Program-made: the position numbers and the translations under genes | Notes under the pieces: generated by a model | Database searches by the model: none | Told to the model about the DNA's origin: nothing | What the model saw: the letters and a program-made list of their open reading frames with translations, nothing else | Shown here: positions 10,269 to 19,176 of the stretch, piece by piece | Layout of the letters: each line of letters begins with the position of its first letter | Position numbering within the stretch: position 1 is the first letter of the stretch | NCBI RefSeq assembly: GCF_001652915.1 | Contig: NZ_BBQI01000023.1 | Span: 1-37,573, forward strand | Source of the DNA: Cupriavidus sp. D384 | GTDB taxonomy: Bacteria; Pseudomonadota; Gammaproteobacteria; Burkholderiales; Burkholderiaceae | Length of the DNA stretch: 37,573 nucleotides | Direction: 5' to 3'

Positions 10269-13204
10269 GTTCGAAGATCCGGCAAGGCGGTGGATTCCCA
10301 GAAGCCCTTGCGGCACAGGCCGCGCGCTTCGCAATAGGTACAGGCGGCGGCGTCGCCGAATGCGGGCAGCCTGGCGCCCTGCCGCAGACGGCCCACGTCC
10401 TGCCGCAACTGGCGCTCCAGCCACGTCACGGCGGCCTGGAATTCAGGCAGGTCGACTTCGCGCTGCGCACCGGGGGCGCTGTCGCGGCCGCCCTGCTTCA
10501 CGCCTTCGAGCGACACCCAGCTGCCGGCCACGGCATCGGCACGCAACAGCCCGTAGAACGCGAGCTGGCAATCTTCCTCGGCATCGCCAACCTTGCGCCG
10601 CAGGCGGCTGGCGGGCTGGGTCTTGTAGTCGAGCACCGCGTGCGCGCCGTCCGGCCCCTTGTCGAGACGGTCGATACGGCCTGCCAGCCGCAGCGGCACG
10701 CCGTCGGGCATCGCCACATCGACGCCGGCATCCATTTCGCCGCCGCGCCAGTGCCAGCCCATTTCCTCGCGCGCGGCCTGCCAGGCCACATACGATGGCA
10801 GCACCTCGCACCAGCGGCGGTAGTAGCTGATCGCGTTGCCGTCCTCGGCCATCTGCTTGCCGAACACGGTGTCGGAGATCTGCTGCAGGCGTGCCAGCCG
10901 CCGCGCGTCGTCGCGCTCGTCGGCATCGTGGATTTCCTGGTGATATTGCAGCAACACGCGGTGCAGCAGGTTGCCGATATCGCGCTTTTCCAGGTCGTCG
11001 TTGAGGGCTTCGAGCCCGGCCAGGCCCAGCATGCGGCCCGCGAAGAACTGATACGGGCAGCGGCGCAGCATGTTGTACGCGGCCGCGCTCCAGCGGGCCG
11101 GCACGCGTTCCGGCGCCATCGGCGCGGGCATCTGGCCCGGCTGGGCAAAGGTGTCCAGCAGTTGCGGCGGCGCTCCGGCTTCGATCGGGGCCCCGGCACG
11201 CGCGCAGCAGGCGGACAGGCGCTCGATCCATCCCGACACATGATGCGGTTCGCCCCGGCTGCCGTAGCGTTGCCAGGTCAGCACCACGTCGTCGTTGTTG
11301 AGCAGCACCTCGGCCAGATCGCGCGCCTGCTGTGCAAAGCGTGCCTCGCGATCTTCCAGGCCCAGCTCGCGGCGCATCTGGTTCGAGAAGAACATCAGCT
11401 CGGCGGCGCTCGATGGCAGCTGGGCATCGTCGCAACCCACCACCACCACGCCGTCGAAGCGACGCATCCGCGCGCCGTTGAGCGGCAGGATCGTGATGCG
11501 CGACTGGCTTTGCGCCAGCGGTTCCTTGTAGGCCACCGTTTCGAGCAGCGCCGCCAGCATGGCGCGGAATTCCTGCTGGTTCAGCGTGGCATGGCTGCCG
11601 GTGTCGTCATCGGGCAGCTCGGCCAGCCGGGCCAGTGCATCGAGCAGTTGCCGGCCGGCGTCGTCGGCGGCCAGCGCGGGCCGCATCGCCAGTGCATCGA
11701 GCGTGGCATCGAGCCGTCCCAGCCAGACCGGCAGCGGCTGCTGGGCATGGCCGCGCGGCCATTCGGCGGCCTCGTCGGCCAGCATGGCGATCAGCCCCCG
11801 CGCGGCGGCACGCACCTGCAGCGTCGTATCGCTGGCCTCCATGGCCTCGGCATCGACCACAGTCGTGTCTTCGCGCTCGGCGAACAGGTGGCGCAGGCGC
11901 GCCCAGCCGCCGGTGATCGCATCACGCCGGATCTGCCGCTCCAGCAGCGCGATGGCTGCGCCACGGTGCGCGGCATCGGGCAGGCAGAACGGCGACTTCA
12001 GCAGGTCAAGCAAGGCGGCGGTGTCGCCATCGCGCACCAGCACGTCGAACCAGCGCATCAGCGCGGCCGCGGCGCGTGTGGTGGACAGCTTCCAGCCCGT
12101 TTCATCGCGTACCGGCGCTCCGGCGCGTGTCAGCAGTGCGCGCGTGCGGCGCGCCACCACGCGATCGTGCGCCACCAGGGCCACGTGCTTGCGGCCCTCG
12201 TTGAGCCATTGCACGAGCTGGGCCGCCGCCGCCGCGGCTTCGTCCTCGAAACGGGCGCTGCCGATGACCCGAACGCGCGGGCGCAGTTCGGGCAGCGTCT
12301 GGGGCAGCGCGGGCATCTGGGCATCGTTGGGGCGCCTGTCGCCCGCATGATTCCCCTCGGCCTCGCCGCCCGCCTCGTCCGGCGCCGCCGGTTCGGCACG
12401 GCGCGCCTCGGGCCACAGCGCCAGCAGCGTCTGGTACCAATCGGCATCGGCAGAGCCGTCGCCGGTCCAGTCGTAACCCGCTTCCAGCGTCGGCACCAGT
12501 TCGCCGGCCTGCTGCAGGAAGCTGGCTTCGATCGGTTCGGGCGGCGTCGGGCCAATCCACACAACCGGCCCTGCCACCTGCTGCGCCAGGCGCTGCAGCG
12601 CGCGGCGGCGGGCGGGCAAGGGGTCGTCCGGGCCCGACAGCATCTGCCAGAAGGCCAGCACGATCTGGGCCTCCTGGCCCAGAAAGCGTTCGGACAAATG
12701 GGCGTAGGTACGGTGCAGCGCACCCTGCAGCAGCGCGGCGCGATCGTCGCCGTCGATATCGTCATCCTCCCGGATGGCGGCGTCTTCGAGCCAGCGGGCG
12801 CTCAGTTCGTCGCTGATCGACAGCAGCGTCTGCGCCAACCCCCAGGCCGCGCCCTCGGTCTGCGCGCCGAATGCGGTGCGCAGCCAGTCCTGAGCGCGGA
12901 TCGCCTGCTGCACGGCCAGCAGCCGCGCGGCGTGACTGCGCGCCGGCGCCGGTTCGGCATCGAGATCGGGAGGCAGGTCCAGCAGCCAGTGGCCCAGCGT
13001 CAGCACGCGTGGCAGCAGGCGCGGCTGCCCTGCGGCGCGTGCCGCGGCGTCCAGCGCCTGGCGCACGCCGGGAATCTGCGCAGCCGTGGGCACGACCACA
13101 TGCGCGGCCGATGCGGCGGGGCCGCAGTGGTCAAGGAAATACCACGTCGCCGTGGCGGCCTGTTCGAGGAACGACGGGCCAGGAGGAAACGAAAGCCGGG
13201 TCAT
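10265..13204 (-). CDS. addB: AddB-like PD-(D/E)XK nuclease subunit with an iron-sulfur cysteine set
   Basis: Second subunit of the AddAB-type end-resection enzyme. From the ATG at 13204 (MTRLSFPPGP) it has 979 residues. The C-terminal nuclease shows GRIDRLD and VLDYKT. An iron-sulfur cluster of AddB type is suggested by one cysteine in RRCPYQFF and three near the end in CTYCEARGLC. The N terminus lacks a Walker A motif (no GxxGxGKT), so only the AddA partner should act as a motor. This agrees with what is known of AddB, a pseudo-helicase that recognises recombination hotspots. An alternative upstream start at 13264 would add 20 residues; neither has a clear Shine-Dalgarno. The gene overlaps addA by 4 bp. 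Confidence 0.85.
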   Translation of the reverse strand: MTRLSFPPGPSFLEQAATATWYFLDHCGPAASAAHVVVPTAAQIPGVRQALDAAARAAGQPRLLPRVLTLGHWLLDLPPDLDAEPAPARSHAARLLAVQQAIRAQDWLRTAFGAQTEGAAWGLAQTLLSISDELSARWLEDAAIREDDDIDGDDRAALLQGALHRTYAHLSERFLGQEAQIVLAFWQMLSGPDDPLPARRRALQRLAQQVAGPVVWIGPTPPEPIEASFLQQAGELVPTLEAGYDWTGDGSADADWYQTLLALWPEARRAEPAAPDEAGGEAEGNHAGDRRPNDAQMPALPQTLPELRPRVRVIGSARFEDEAAAAAAQLVQWLNEGRKHVALVAHDRVVARRTRALLTRAGAPVRDETGWKLSTTRAAAALMRWFDVLVRDGDTAALLDLLKSPFCLPDAAHRGAAIALLERQIRRDAITGGWARLRHLFAEREDTTVVDAEAMEASDTTLQVRAAARGLIAMLADEAAEWPRGHAQQPLPVWLGRLDATLDALAMRPALAADDAGRQLLDALARLAELPDDDTGSHATLNQQEFRAMLAALLETVAYKEPLAQSQSRITILPLNGARMRRFDGVVVVGCDDAQLPSSAAELMFFSNQMRRELGLEDREARFAQQARDLAEVLLNNDDVVLTWQRYGSRGEPHHVSGWIERLSACCARAGAPIEAGAPPQLLDTFAQPGQMPAPMAPERVPARWSAAAYNMLRRCPYQFFAGRMLGLAGLEALNDDLEKRDIGNLLHRVLLQYHQEIHDADERDDARRLARLQQISDTVFGKQMAEDGNAISYYRRWCEVLPSYVAWQAAREEMGWHWRGGEMDAGVDVAMPDGVPLRLAGRIDRLDKGPDGAHAVLDYKTQPASRLRRKVGDAEEDCQLAFYGLLRADAVAGSWVSLEGVKQGGRDSAPGAQREVDLPEFQAAVTWLERQLRQDVGRLRQGARLPAFGDAAACTYCEARGLCRKGFWESTALPDLRT

Positions 13205-13273
13205 GGATGGCAGGGACCGATACGTATCAGCGATGCGGGGCGACCCGGGCGCCTCGGATGGCACGCGGTGGCG

Positions 13274-13543
13274 TCAGTTGCCGCCCCGGCCGCCGCCTTC
13301 GATGCGCGCACGCAGTTCGCGCGCGGTCTCCAGCAACCCCTCGTAGCCGGAGCGCGCATGCTCGGGCAGGTCGGGATCGCCAATCAGCGTGCCGAGCGTT
13401 TCCATCACGCTGTACACCAGCCCCTTGGCGGCGCCGGAGGCGATGCTTTCGGATTCGACGGCACGGTTCAGGTGTGCCAGCGCTTCGCTCAGGTGGTCCG
13501 CATCGGGGGAATCGGTATCGGGCTTGCGAGGATCGGGCGTCAT
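13274..13543 (-). CDS. small uncharacterised protein upstream of addBA
   Basis: An 89-residue protein from the ATG at 13543 (MTPDPRKPDT). I do not recognise the family. It is soluble, with an acidic, Asp-rich N terminus (about residues 1-20) and a predicted helical middle (HLSEALAHLNRAVESES, then AKGLVYSVMETLGTLIG). It ends in a short Gly/Arg-rich tail. There are no cysteines, signal peptide or membrane segment. It lies 69 nt upstream of addB on the same strand, so it could be the first gene of that operon. Coding is supported by normal codon bias and position; function is unknown. Confidence 0.6.
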   Translation of the reverse strand: MTPDPRKPDTDSPDADHLSEALAHLNRAVESESIASGAAKGLVYSVMETLGTLIGDPDLPEHARSGYEGLLETARELRARIEGGGRGGN

Positions 13544-14005
13544 GATCGATGGCCTATGTCGGAAGATGCAGGATTGGCGCATCCGGCCTGCCATTCTACG
13601 CGGTCGCGGATGCGATCCGTCCAAGTGCATTCTAGATCATGCCCGAGGCGATTTTCTACGGGAAATCCCCACCCTTCCGGGCACCGGGGGGTGCAAATAC
13701 CTCCAATGAGGGATGCCGATTGAGCCAGCCTCTCGGGTCGATTGAAACTATCATCGGCAACGGAAGCCCGCGCGCGGCACAATGTGGATGTGACCGCCGC
13801 AAACGCCTTGTGGCACGCGGCGCGCGGTGGATGACTGCAGGGCTTGAAATCCGGCAAGCTGGTAACATATCGGCGTCAATGGCGGCGCGTGTCGCCACGC
13901 ATTGCCGTCCGGCGACCCTGCACGATCTCGTGTAAGGTAGCGGTTCAGCCCCACGGCAGTTGCCCGCCTTCAACATAAACTGAGCGAAACCTGAGGTTCC
14001 CCGCC
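13544..14005. other. divergent intergenic region between the addBA operon and trxA
   Basis: 462 bp with no gene I can support. It must hold both divergent promoters. On the plus side TTGAAA occurs at 13844-13849 but lacks a good -10 at proper distance. On the minus side TAGAAT occurs twice (within 13590-13640) without a good -35. The trxA Shine-Dalgarno GAGG is at 13993-13996. The length leaves room for a small RNA, but I see no recognisable one. Confidence 0.5.
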
Positions 14006-14332
14006 ATGAGCGACCAAATCAAGTATGTGAGCGACGCATCGTTCGACACCGACGTGCTCAAGTCCGACAAGCCCGTGCTGCTGGACTTCTGGGCTGAGTG
14101 GTGCGGCCCCTGCAAGATGATTGCCCCGATCCTGGACGAAGTCGCGAAAGACTACGGCGACCGCGTGCAGATCGCCAAGATCAACGTGGACGAGAACCAG
14201 CAGGTACCGGCCAAGTTCGGCATCCGCGGCATCCCGACGCTGATCCTGTTCAAGAACGGTGAAGTCGTGGCCCAGAAGGTTGGCGCGCTGTCGAAGTCGC
14301 AGCTGACTTCGTTCCTGGACGCACAGGTCTAA
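14006..14332 (+). CDS. trxA: thioredoxin 1
   Basis: Cytoplasmic dithiol-disulfide reductase, 108 residues. The redox site WCGPC places the cysteines at 33 and 36, the cis-proline is in GIPTLI (Pro77), and the length is standard for TrxA. The start ATG has GAGG 9 nt upstream. It lies directly before rho on the same strand, the same neighbourhood as in E. coli. Confidence 0.98.
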   Translation: MSDQIKYVSDASFDTDVLKSDKPVLLDFWAEWCGPCKMIAPILDEVAKDYGDRVQIAKINVDENQQVPAKFGIRGIPTLILFKNGEVVAQKVGALSKSQLTSFLDAQV

Positions 14333-14345
14333 GCCACCGACCTCC

Positions 14346-14368
14346 GGCCGGCGCGTTGTGCGCCGGCC
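14346..14368 (+). terminator. GC-rich stem-loop after trxA
   Basis: A perfect 9-bp stem (14346-14354 with 14360-14368) with loop GTTGT lies 13 nt after the trxA stop. No T-tract follows, so it is either a weak terminator or an mRNA 3'-end stabiliser. Confidence 0.4.
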
Positions 14369-14421
14369 CAGCATGATCCGGCCTCGCGTGCGCCAGTTCT
14401 GGCGCGCCGGCCGGTTTGTGC

Positions 14422-14514
14422 TAAGATGCGACCCAACAACTTCCCCGAGCGTTCGCTCATTCCTTCCCCCTCCTTAGGTCTTGCCCGTCCGGGCCCTTTC
14501 TGTACCCTTTGTCT
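14422..14514 (+). promoter_or_regulatory. rho -10 element and C/T-rich leader
   Basis: TAAGAT (14422-14427) is a fair -10 hexamer; the -35 is poor. The leader up to the ATG at 14515 has long pyrimidine runs (14471-14484 and 14495-14514) and few Gs. No Shine-Dalgarno precedes the start codon. A C-rich, G-poor leader fits a Rho-binding site for autoregulation, as known for E. coli rho; here that is inference. Confidence 0.45.
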
Positions 14515-15777
14515 ATGCACCTGACAGAACTCAAATCGCTTCACGTGTCTGCGCTTCTCGAAATGGCGGCTACGCTCGAGATCGACAATGCACAACGGAT
14601 GCGCAAACAGGAACTGATGTTTGCGATCCTGAAGAAGCGCGCCAAGATGGGCGAAACCATCTACGGAGACGGCACGCTGGAAGTTCTGCCCGATGGCTTC
14701 GGTTTCCTGCGCTCGCCGGAAACGTCGTACCTGGCCAGCACGGACGACATCTACATCAGCCCGTCGCAGATCCGCCGCTTCAACCTTCATACCGGCGACT
14801 CGATCGAAGGCGAAGTGCGTACGCCGAAGGACGGCGAACGCTACTTTGCGCTGGTCAAGGTGGACAAGGTCAACGGGCAGCCGCCCGAAGCGGTGAAGAA
14901 CCGCATCATGTTCGAGAACCTGACGCCGCTGCATCCGAACCGGCCGCTCACGCTCGAACGCGACATCCGCGCCGAGGAAAACATCACCGGCCGGATCATC
15001 GACATGATCGCCCCGATCGGCCGCGGCCAGCGCGCGCTGCTGGTGGCATCGCCGAAGTCCGGCAAGACCGTGATGCTGCAGCATATCGCCCACGCGATTG
15101 CCAACAACCATCCGGAAGCCGACCTGTTCGTGCTGCTGATCGACGAGCGTCCGGAAGAAGTGACCGAAATGCAGCGCTCGGTGCGCGGCGAGGTGGTGGC
15201 TTCGACGTTCGACGAACCGGCCATCCGTCACGTGCAGGTGGCCGAAATGGTCATCGAGAAGGCCAAGCGCCTGGTGGAACTGAAGCGCGACGTGGTGATC
15301 CTGCTGGACTCGATCACGCGTCTGGCCCGCGCCTACAACACGGTGGTGCCGGCCTCGGGCAAGGTGCTGACCGGTGGTGTGGATGCCAACGCGCTGCAGC
15401 GCCCGAAGCGTTTCTTCGGTGCCGCGCGTAACCTGGAAGAAGGCGGTTCGCTGACCATCATCGCCACGGCGCTGATCGAAACCGGCAGCCGCATGGACGA
15501 CGTGATCTACGAAGAGTTCAAGGGCACCGGCAACATGGAAGTGCACCTGGAACGCCGCCTGGCGGAAAAGCGTGTCTACCCGGCCATCAACCTGAACAAG
15601 TCGGGCACGCGCCGCGAGGAACTGCTGATCAAGCCGGAAATCCTCCAGAAGATCTGGATCCTGCGCAAGTTCATCTCGGACATGGACGAAGTCCAGGCGA
15701 TGGAATTCATCCTGGACAAGATGAAGCCGACGAAGAACAACGCAGAGTTCTTCGACATGATGCGTCGCGGCGGCTGA
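14515..15777 (+). CDS. rho: transcription termination factor Rho
   Basis: Hexameric RNA-dependent ATPase that ends transcription at unstructured C-rich RNA. 420 residues from the ATG at 14515 ([10 protein letters not shown]), the usual family length; an alternative TTG two codons earlier is unlikely. It has the N-terminal helical domain, the cold-shock-like RNA-binding domain (about 50-115, with [16 protein letters not shown]), Walker A SPKSGKT (179-185), Walker B VILLDS (261-266), and the Q-loop and R-loop region [20 protein letters not shown] (282-301). A strong terminator follows. There is no ribosome-binding site, which may be part of its control. Confidence 0.99.
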   Translation: MHLTELKSLHVSALLEMAATLEIDNAQRMRKQELMFAILKKRAKMGETIYGDGTLEVLPDGFGFLRSPETSYLASTDDIYISPSQIRRFNLHTGDSIEGEVRTPKDGERYFALVKVDKVNGQPPEAVKNRIMFENLTPLHPNRPLTLERDIRAEENITGRIIDMIAPIGRGQRALLVASPKSGKTVMLQHIAHAIANNHPEADLFVLLIDERPEEVTEMQRSVRGEVVASTFDEPAIRHVQVAEMVIEKAKRLVELKRDVVILLDSITRLARAYNTVVPASGKVLTGGVDANALQRPKRFFGAARNLEEGGSLTIIATALIETGSRMDDVIYEEFKGTGNMEVHLERRLAEKRVYPAINLNKSGTRREELLIKPEILQKIWILRKFISDMDEVQAMEFILDKMKPTKNNAEFFDMMRRGG

Positions 15778-15801
15778 CATCGGGCAGTTGCCACCGGCAT
15801 G

Positions 15802-15838
15802 AAAAGGCGTACCCTTCGGGTGCGCCTTTTTTCTTTTC
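15802..15838 (+). terminator. rho-independent terminator of rho
   Basis: A 13-bp stem with one G-T wobble (15802-15814 with 15818-15830), loop TTC, and a T-rich tail to 15838. It starts 24 nt after the rho stop. Confidence 0.9.
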
Positions 15839-15874
15839 CGCCCATACCGATTCCGCACCGATCCCGCGTTCAAC

Positions 15875-16720
15875 ATGTTCGGCAAACTGTCCAGCTACCT
15901 GCGCGCCCGGTCGCGCGAACGCAAGCTCGCGCACTACGCCATCCCGGACGACCTGTGGGACCGCACCGTCGCGGCGCTGCCGTTCGTCCGGCGCTATGGC
16001 CCCGACGACCTGGGCACCCTGCGCGAACTGGCCACGCTGTTCATCGCCAGCAAGGAATACTCGACCGCGCATGAGCTGGAACTGACCGACGAGATGGTGG
16101 TGGGCGTGGCGGTGCAGGCCTGCGTGCCGATCCTGAAGCTCGGCATCGAGTGGTACCGCGGCTGGCACGGCATCGTGCTGTATCCGGGCGAGTTCCTGAT
16201 CCGCAAGACCGTCGAGGACGATATCGGCCTGGTGCACGGCGTCGAGGAGGAAGCCAGCGGCGAAGCCTGGGAGCATGGCCCCGTGATCCTGTCCTGGCAG
16301 GATGTGAACATGCCCGGATCGGGCATCGACAACGGCTCGGACTCGTATAACGTGGTCATCCATGAGTTCGCCCACAAGCTCGACATGCTCGACGGCGAGC
16401 CCGATGGCGTGCCGCCCTTCTCGCGCGTGCTGCATCCCGGCATCGATGCAGAACAATGGGCTGAGACCCTTCTCACTGAATACGATGCATTCGCCGATGC
16501 GTGCGAAGCCGTGCCCGATGTCACCTGGGACCACCCGGAACGGCTACCCCCGCGCCTGCGCGTCATCGATCCCTACGGCTGCGAAGCGCCGAGCGAGTTC
16601 TTCGCGGTGGCGTCCGAGTCATTTTTTGTCGATCCACGCGGGCTTCACCAGCACTGGCCTGTGCTCTATGGCGTGCTCCGGCAGTTCTACCGGCAGGATC
16701 CTGCCGCGAGTGGCGCATAG
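15875..16720 (+). CDS. mtfA: MtfA-like zinc metallopeptidase (M90 family)
   Basis: Cytoplasmic peptidase related to E. coli MtfA, which binds the glucose repressor Mlc and so affects sugar uptake. The protein is 281 residues. The zinc motif HEFAH has ligands His163 and His167 with catalytic Glu164, and a downstream acidic ligand is likely in [10 protein letters not shown] (239-248). The N terminus is basic and helical. No signal peptide is visible. It lies between rho and rpmE2. Whether this organism has an Mlc partner is not visible here, so only the peptidase family is sure. No Shine-Dalgarno is evident. Confidence 0.88.
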   Translation: MFGKLSSYLRARSRERKLAHYAIPDDLWDRTVAALPFVRRYGPDDLGTLRELATLFIASKEYSTAHELELTDEMVVGVAVQACVPILKLGIEWYRGWHGIVLYPGEFLIRKTVEDDIGLVHGVEEEASGEAWEHGPVILSWQDVNMPGSGIDNGSDSYNVVIHEFAHKLDMLDGEPDGVPPFSRVLHPGIDAEQWAETLLTEYDAFADACEAVPDVTWDHPERLPPRLRVIDPYGCEAPSEFFAVASESFFVDPRGLHQHWPVLYGVLRQFYRQDPAASGA

Positions 16721-16769
16721 ACCACCAACAATCGCGCTTCCGATGCATGCGAAATCGGGCCCCGGATTA

Positions 16770-16799
16770 TTGCCCAGACCCTTGTTTTTCTGCCATAAT
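16770..16799 (+). promoter_or_regulatory. candidate rpmE2 promoter
   Basis: TTGCCC (16770-16775) and CATAAT (16794-16799) with an 18-bp spacer lie about 95 nt before the rpmE2 start. No palindromic Zur-type operator was seen near it. Confidence 0.45.
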
Positions 16800-16893
16800 C
16801 CAGGTTTGCCCGTTATCGGCAAGTGGTTCGCTCGTCGCAAGCAGGCTGCGGCACCACCGAGCGGACTGGCTACCCAACCTGAAAGGAAGCACC

Positions 16894-17151
16894 ATGAAAG
16901 AAGGCATTCACCCGAATTATCGCGAAGTCCTGTTCCACGACGTGTCGAACGACTTCAAGTTCGTGACCCGCTCGACGATCCAGACCAAGGACACGATCGA
17001 ACACGAAGGCAAGACCTACCCGCTGGCCAAGATCGAAGTGTCGTCGGAATCGCATCCGTTCTACACCGGCCAACAGAAGATCATGGACACGGCCGGCCGC
17101 GTCGAGAAGTTCCGTCAGAAGTTCGGCAGCAAGCTGGCCGCCAAGAAGTAA
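16894..17151 (+). CDS. rpmE2: 50S ribosomal protein L31 type B
   Basis: 85-residue ribosomal protein starting [12 protein letters not shown] at 16894, with Shine-Dalgarno GAAAGGAAG about 4 nt upstream. It has no cysteines, so it is the zinc-free type B form rather than the zinc-ribbon type A. The signature is around [12 protein letters not shown] and [12 protein letters not shown]. In many bacteria the zinc-free form is induced on zinc starvation, but no Zur site is apparent here, so it may be the main L31. Upstream in-frame codons do not match the family and are not part of the gene. Confidence 0.96.
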   Translation: MKEGIHPNYREVLFHDVSNDFKFVTRSTIQTKDTIEHEGKTYPLAKIEVSSESHPFYTGQQKIMDTAGRVEKFRQKFGSKLAAKK

Positions 17152-17217
17152 TTGGCCGACGCTACCAAGCGACTGCGGCGCGCACCAGGGCAGATGCTGC
17201 TGGCACGCGCAACCTGA

Positions 17218-17251
17218 CAAAGAGGCAGCATCGGCTGCCTCTTTGCATTTG
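17218..17251 (+). terminator. terminator of rpmE2
   Basis: A perfect 12-bp stem (17218-17229 with 17234-17245), loop ATCG, followed by an interrupted T-tract. Confidence 0.8.
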
Positions 17252-17307
17252 TGGCCCACAATAGCGTTTCGCGCACGCTCAAGCAGGGCGACCCCGATTT
17301 ACTGCCG

Positions 17308-19092
17308 ATGTCCCAAGCCACCAAGACCTCTCCCGTCCACCTGACCGCCGCCGCTACTGGCGCGCTGCCGCGCTACCTGTTGCTGGCGATCTGCATCATC
17401 TATGGACTGACCGGCCTGTTCGGGCGCGATCCGTGGAAGAACGAGGATGCCGCGGGTTTTGGCGTGATGTGGCAGCTTGGCTCGGGCAACCTGCAGGACT
17501 GGCTGATGCCCAATATCGTGGGCCGCACGTTCAGCGAGGATGGCCCCCTGGTGTATTGGGTGGGCGGGCTGATGATCCGCCTGTTTGGCGGCTGGCTGGG
17601 TGCGCCCGATGCGTCCCGCCTGGCGACGGCCCTGTTCTACTTCGCCACCTGCGCCTTTATCTGGTATTCGACCTACCTGCTGGGTCGCCGCGACGAAGTG
17701 CAGCCTTTTGCCTTCGCCTTTGGCGGCCAGCCCGACGCCCGATCCTACGGCCGCGCGCTGGCTGACGGGGCACTGCTGATTTTCCTGGCCTGCGTCGGCC
17801 TGGCGGTGCGCGGCCACGAAACCACCGCGCAGGTCGGCCAGGTCTGCTTTATCGCCTTCATGCTGTACGGCATGGTGCGCAGCCTGGACAAGCCCGTTCA
17901 GGGCAGTCTCTGGTTTGGCGTCGGGCTGGCGGCCCTGTGCCTGGCCAGCGGCCCGATTCTGGCTGCGGCGCTGATGGGCGCGGCGCTGATCGCAGGTGCC
18001 GTCTCGAAGCCGGTGCCGTCAAAGCGGCTGCTGATCATCGGCGTACCCCTCGCGCTGGCACTGGTCGCCGCATGGATGGCCGTGGTCTACCTGGGTGCCG
18101 CCGCCAGCGAAGATGGCGTGACCTATATCCGCGAGTGGGCGCGCTACGACCGCCACACCTACGGCCTGCCGACGCTGCCCACCACAGGCTTTATCGCGCG
18201 CAACTTCCTGCTGTTCGCCTGGCCGGTCTGGCCGATCGCGGCCTTTGCCTGGCTGTCGTGGCGCGGCATGCGGCGTGCCCCGCACGTCACACTGCCGCTG
18301 GCTATCCTGGCGATGCTGTTCCTGCTGCTGGTGCTGCAACGCAGCCCGGGGGACGTGCAGTTCATCCTGCTGCTGCCGCCGATGGCAATCCTGGCCGCCT
18401 TCGCACTGCCCACGTTGCCGCGCGCGGCGATCAACGCGGTGGACTGGTTCGCCCTGCTCTTCTTCACGATCTTCGGCGGCACGGTGTGGTTCATGTGGAT
18501 CGCCAAGACCACGGGCTGGCCGCCCAAGGTCGCCAACAACGTGTTCCGGCAGATTCCCGGCTTCGAGCACACGTTCACGATCAGCGCCGTTGTCATCGCG
18601 CTGGCCGCCACCGTAGCCTGGGTGCTGGTCGTGCGCTGGCGGCTGTCGCGCGCGCCCAAGCAGATCTGGCGCCCGGTGGTGATCTCGGCCGCCGGCACGA
18701 CGCTGATGTGGGTCATGGCGATGACGCTGTGGCTGCCGTCGATCAACTATGGCAAGACCTACCGTGACGTGGCAAAGGCCGCGGCCCTGGCGTTGCCGCC
18801 CACATACGAGTGCGTGCAGCCGATCCGCATGGGCGACGCGCAACTCGCATCGTTTGCGTACTTCGGCCATATCCGCTTTGGCGGCCCCGGCGACGGCTGC
18901 GACGTGCTGCTGCGCCATGACGCCGTCGACTACGGTGCACCGAGCAATGTCTCGCATTTCGAATGGCGCCTGATCTGGGAAGGCCGGCGCCCGGCTGACC
19001 GCGATGAACGGTTCCGCCTGTATCGGCTGGTCGATACCTCGCAGGCCAAGCCCGCGCAGACGCCGTCGCGACGCCGCCTGCCGCCTCGGTAA
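17308..19092 (+). CDS. ArnT-like GT-C membrane glycosyltransferase
   Basis: Probable polyprenyl-phosphate-sugar dependent glycosyltransferase of the inner membrane (GT39/GT83 type, the group that includes ArnT). It has 594 residues from the ATG at 17308 (MSQATKTSPV); a GTG at 17251 would lie inside the rpmE2 terminator region and is rejected. A first membrane helix at about 22-38 is followed by the acidic periplasmic loop DPWKNEDAAG (41-50), the place of the catalytic acid in this fold. Some ten further hydrophobic segments follow, then a soluble C-terminal domain from about residue 500. The acceptor could be lipid A, another glycan or protein; no sugar-modifying genes are adjacent to decide. 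It lies 84 nt upstream of the MATE gene and may be co-transcribed with it. Confidence 0.75.
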   Translation: MSQATKTSPVHLTAAATGALPRYLLLAICIIYGLTGLFGRDPWKNEDAAGFGVMWQLGSGNLQDWLMPNIVGRTFSEDGPLVYWVGGLMIRLFGGWLGAPDASRLATALFYFATCAFIWYSTYLLGRRDEVQPFAFAFGGQPDARSYGRALADGALLIFLACVGLAVRGHETTAQVGQVCFIAFMLYGMVRSLDKPVQGSLWFGVGLAALCLASGPILAAALMGAALIAGAVSKPVPSKRLLIIGVPLALALVAAWMAVVYLGAAASEDGVTYIREWARYDRHTYGLPTLPTTGFIARNFLLFAWPVWPIAAFAWLSWRGMRRAPHVTLPLAILAMLFLLLVLQRSPGDVQFILLLPPMAILAAFALPTLPRAAINAVDWFALLFFTIFGGTVWFMWIAKTTGWPPKVANNVFRQIPGFEHTFTISAVVIALAATVAWVLVVRWRLSRAPKQIWRPVVISAAGTTLMWVMAMTLWLPSINYGKTYRDVAKAAALALPPTYECVQPIRMGDAQLASFAYFGHIRFGGPGDGCDVLLRHDAVDYGAPSNVSHFEWRLIWEGRRPADRDERFRLYRLVDTSQAKPAQTPSRRRLPPR

Positions 19093-19176
19093 CCCCTTCC
19101 AACGCGCGGGCGGCCAGCCGCCCGCGAGCGCTGCCCCGGCCCGCGCGCCGGGTGCGCCTCGAACCCAACATCCACG

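Noticed and set aside
7626..13723. Long plus-strand open frames opposite addA and addB
   Set aside because: Composition again typical of antisense frames in high-GC genes, with no domain, no Shine-Dalgarno and full overlap with well-supported genes.
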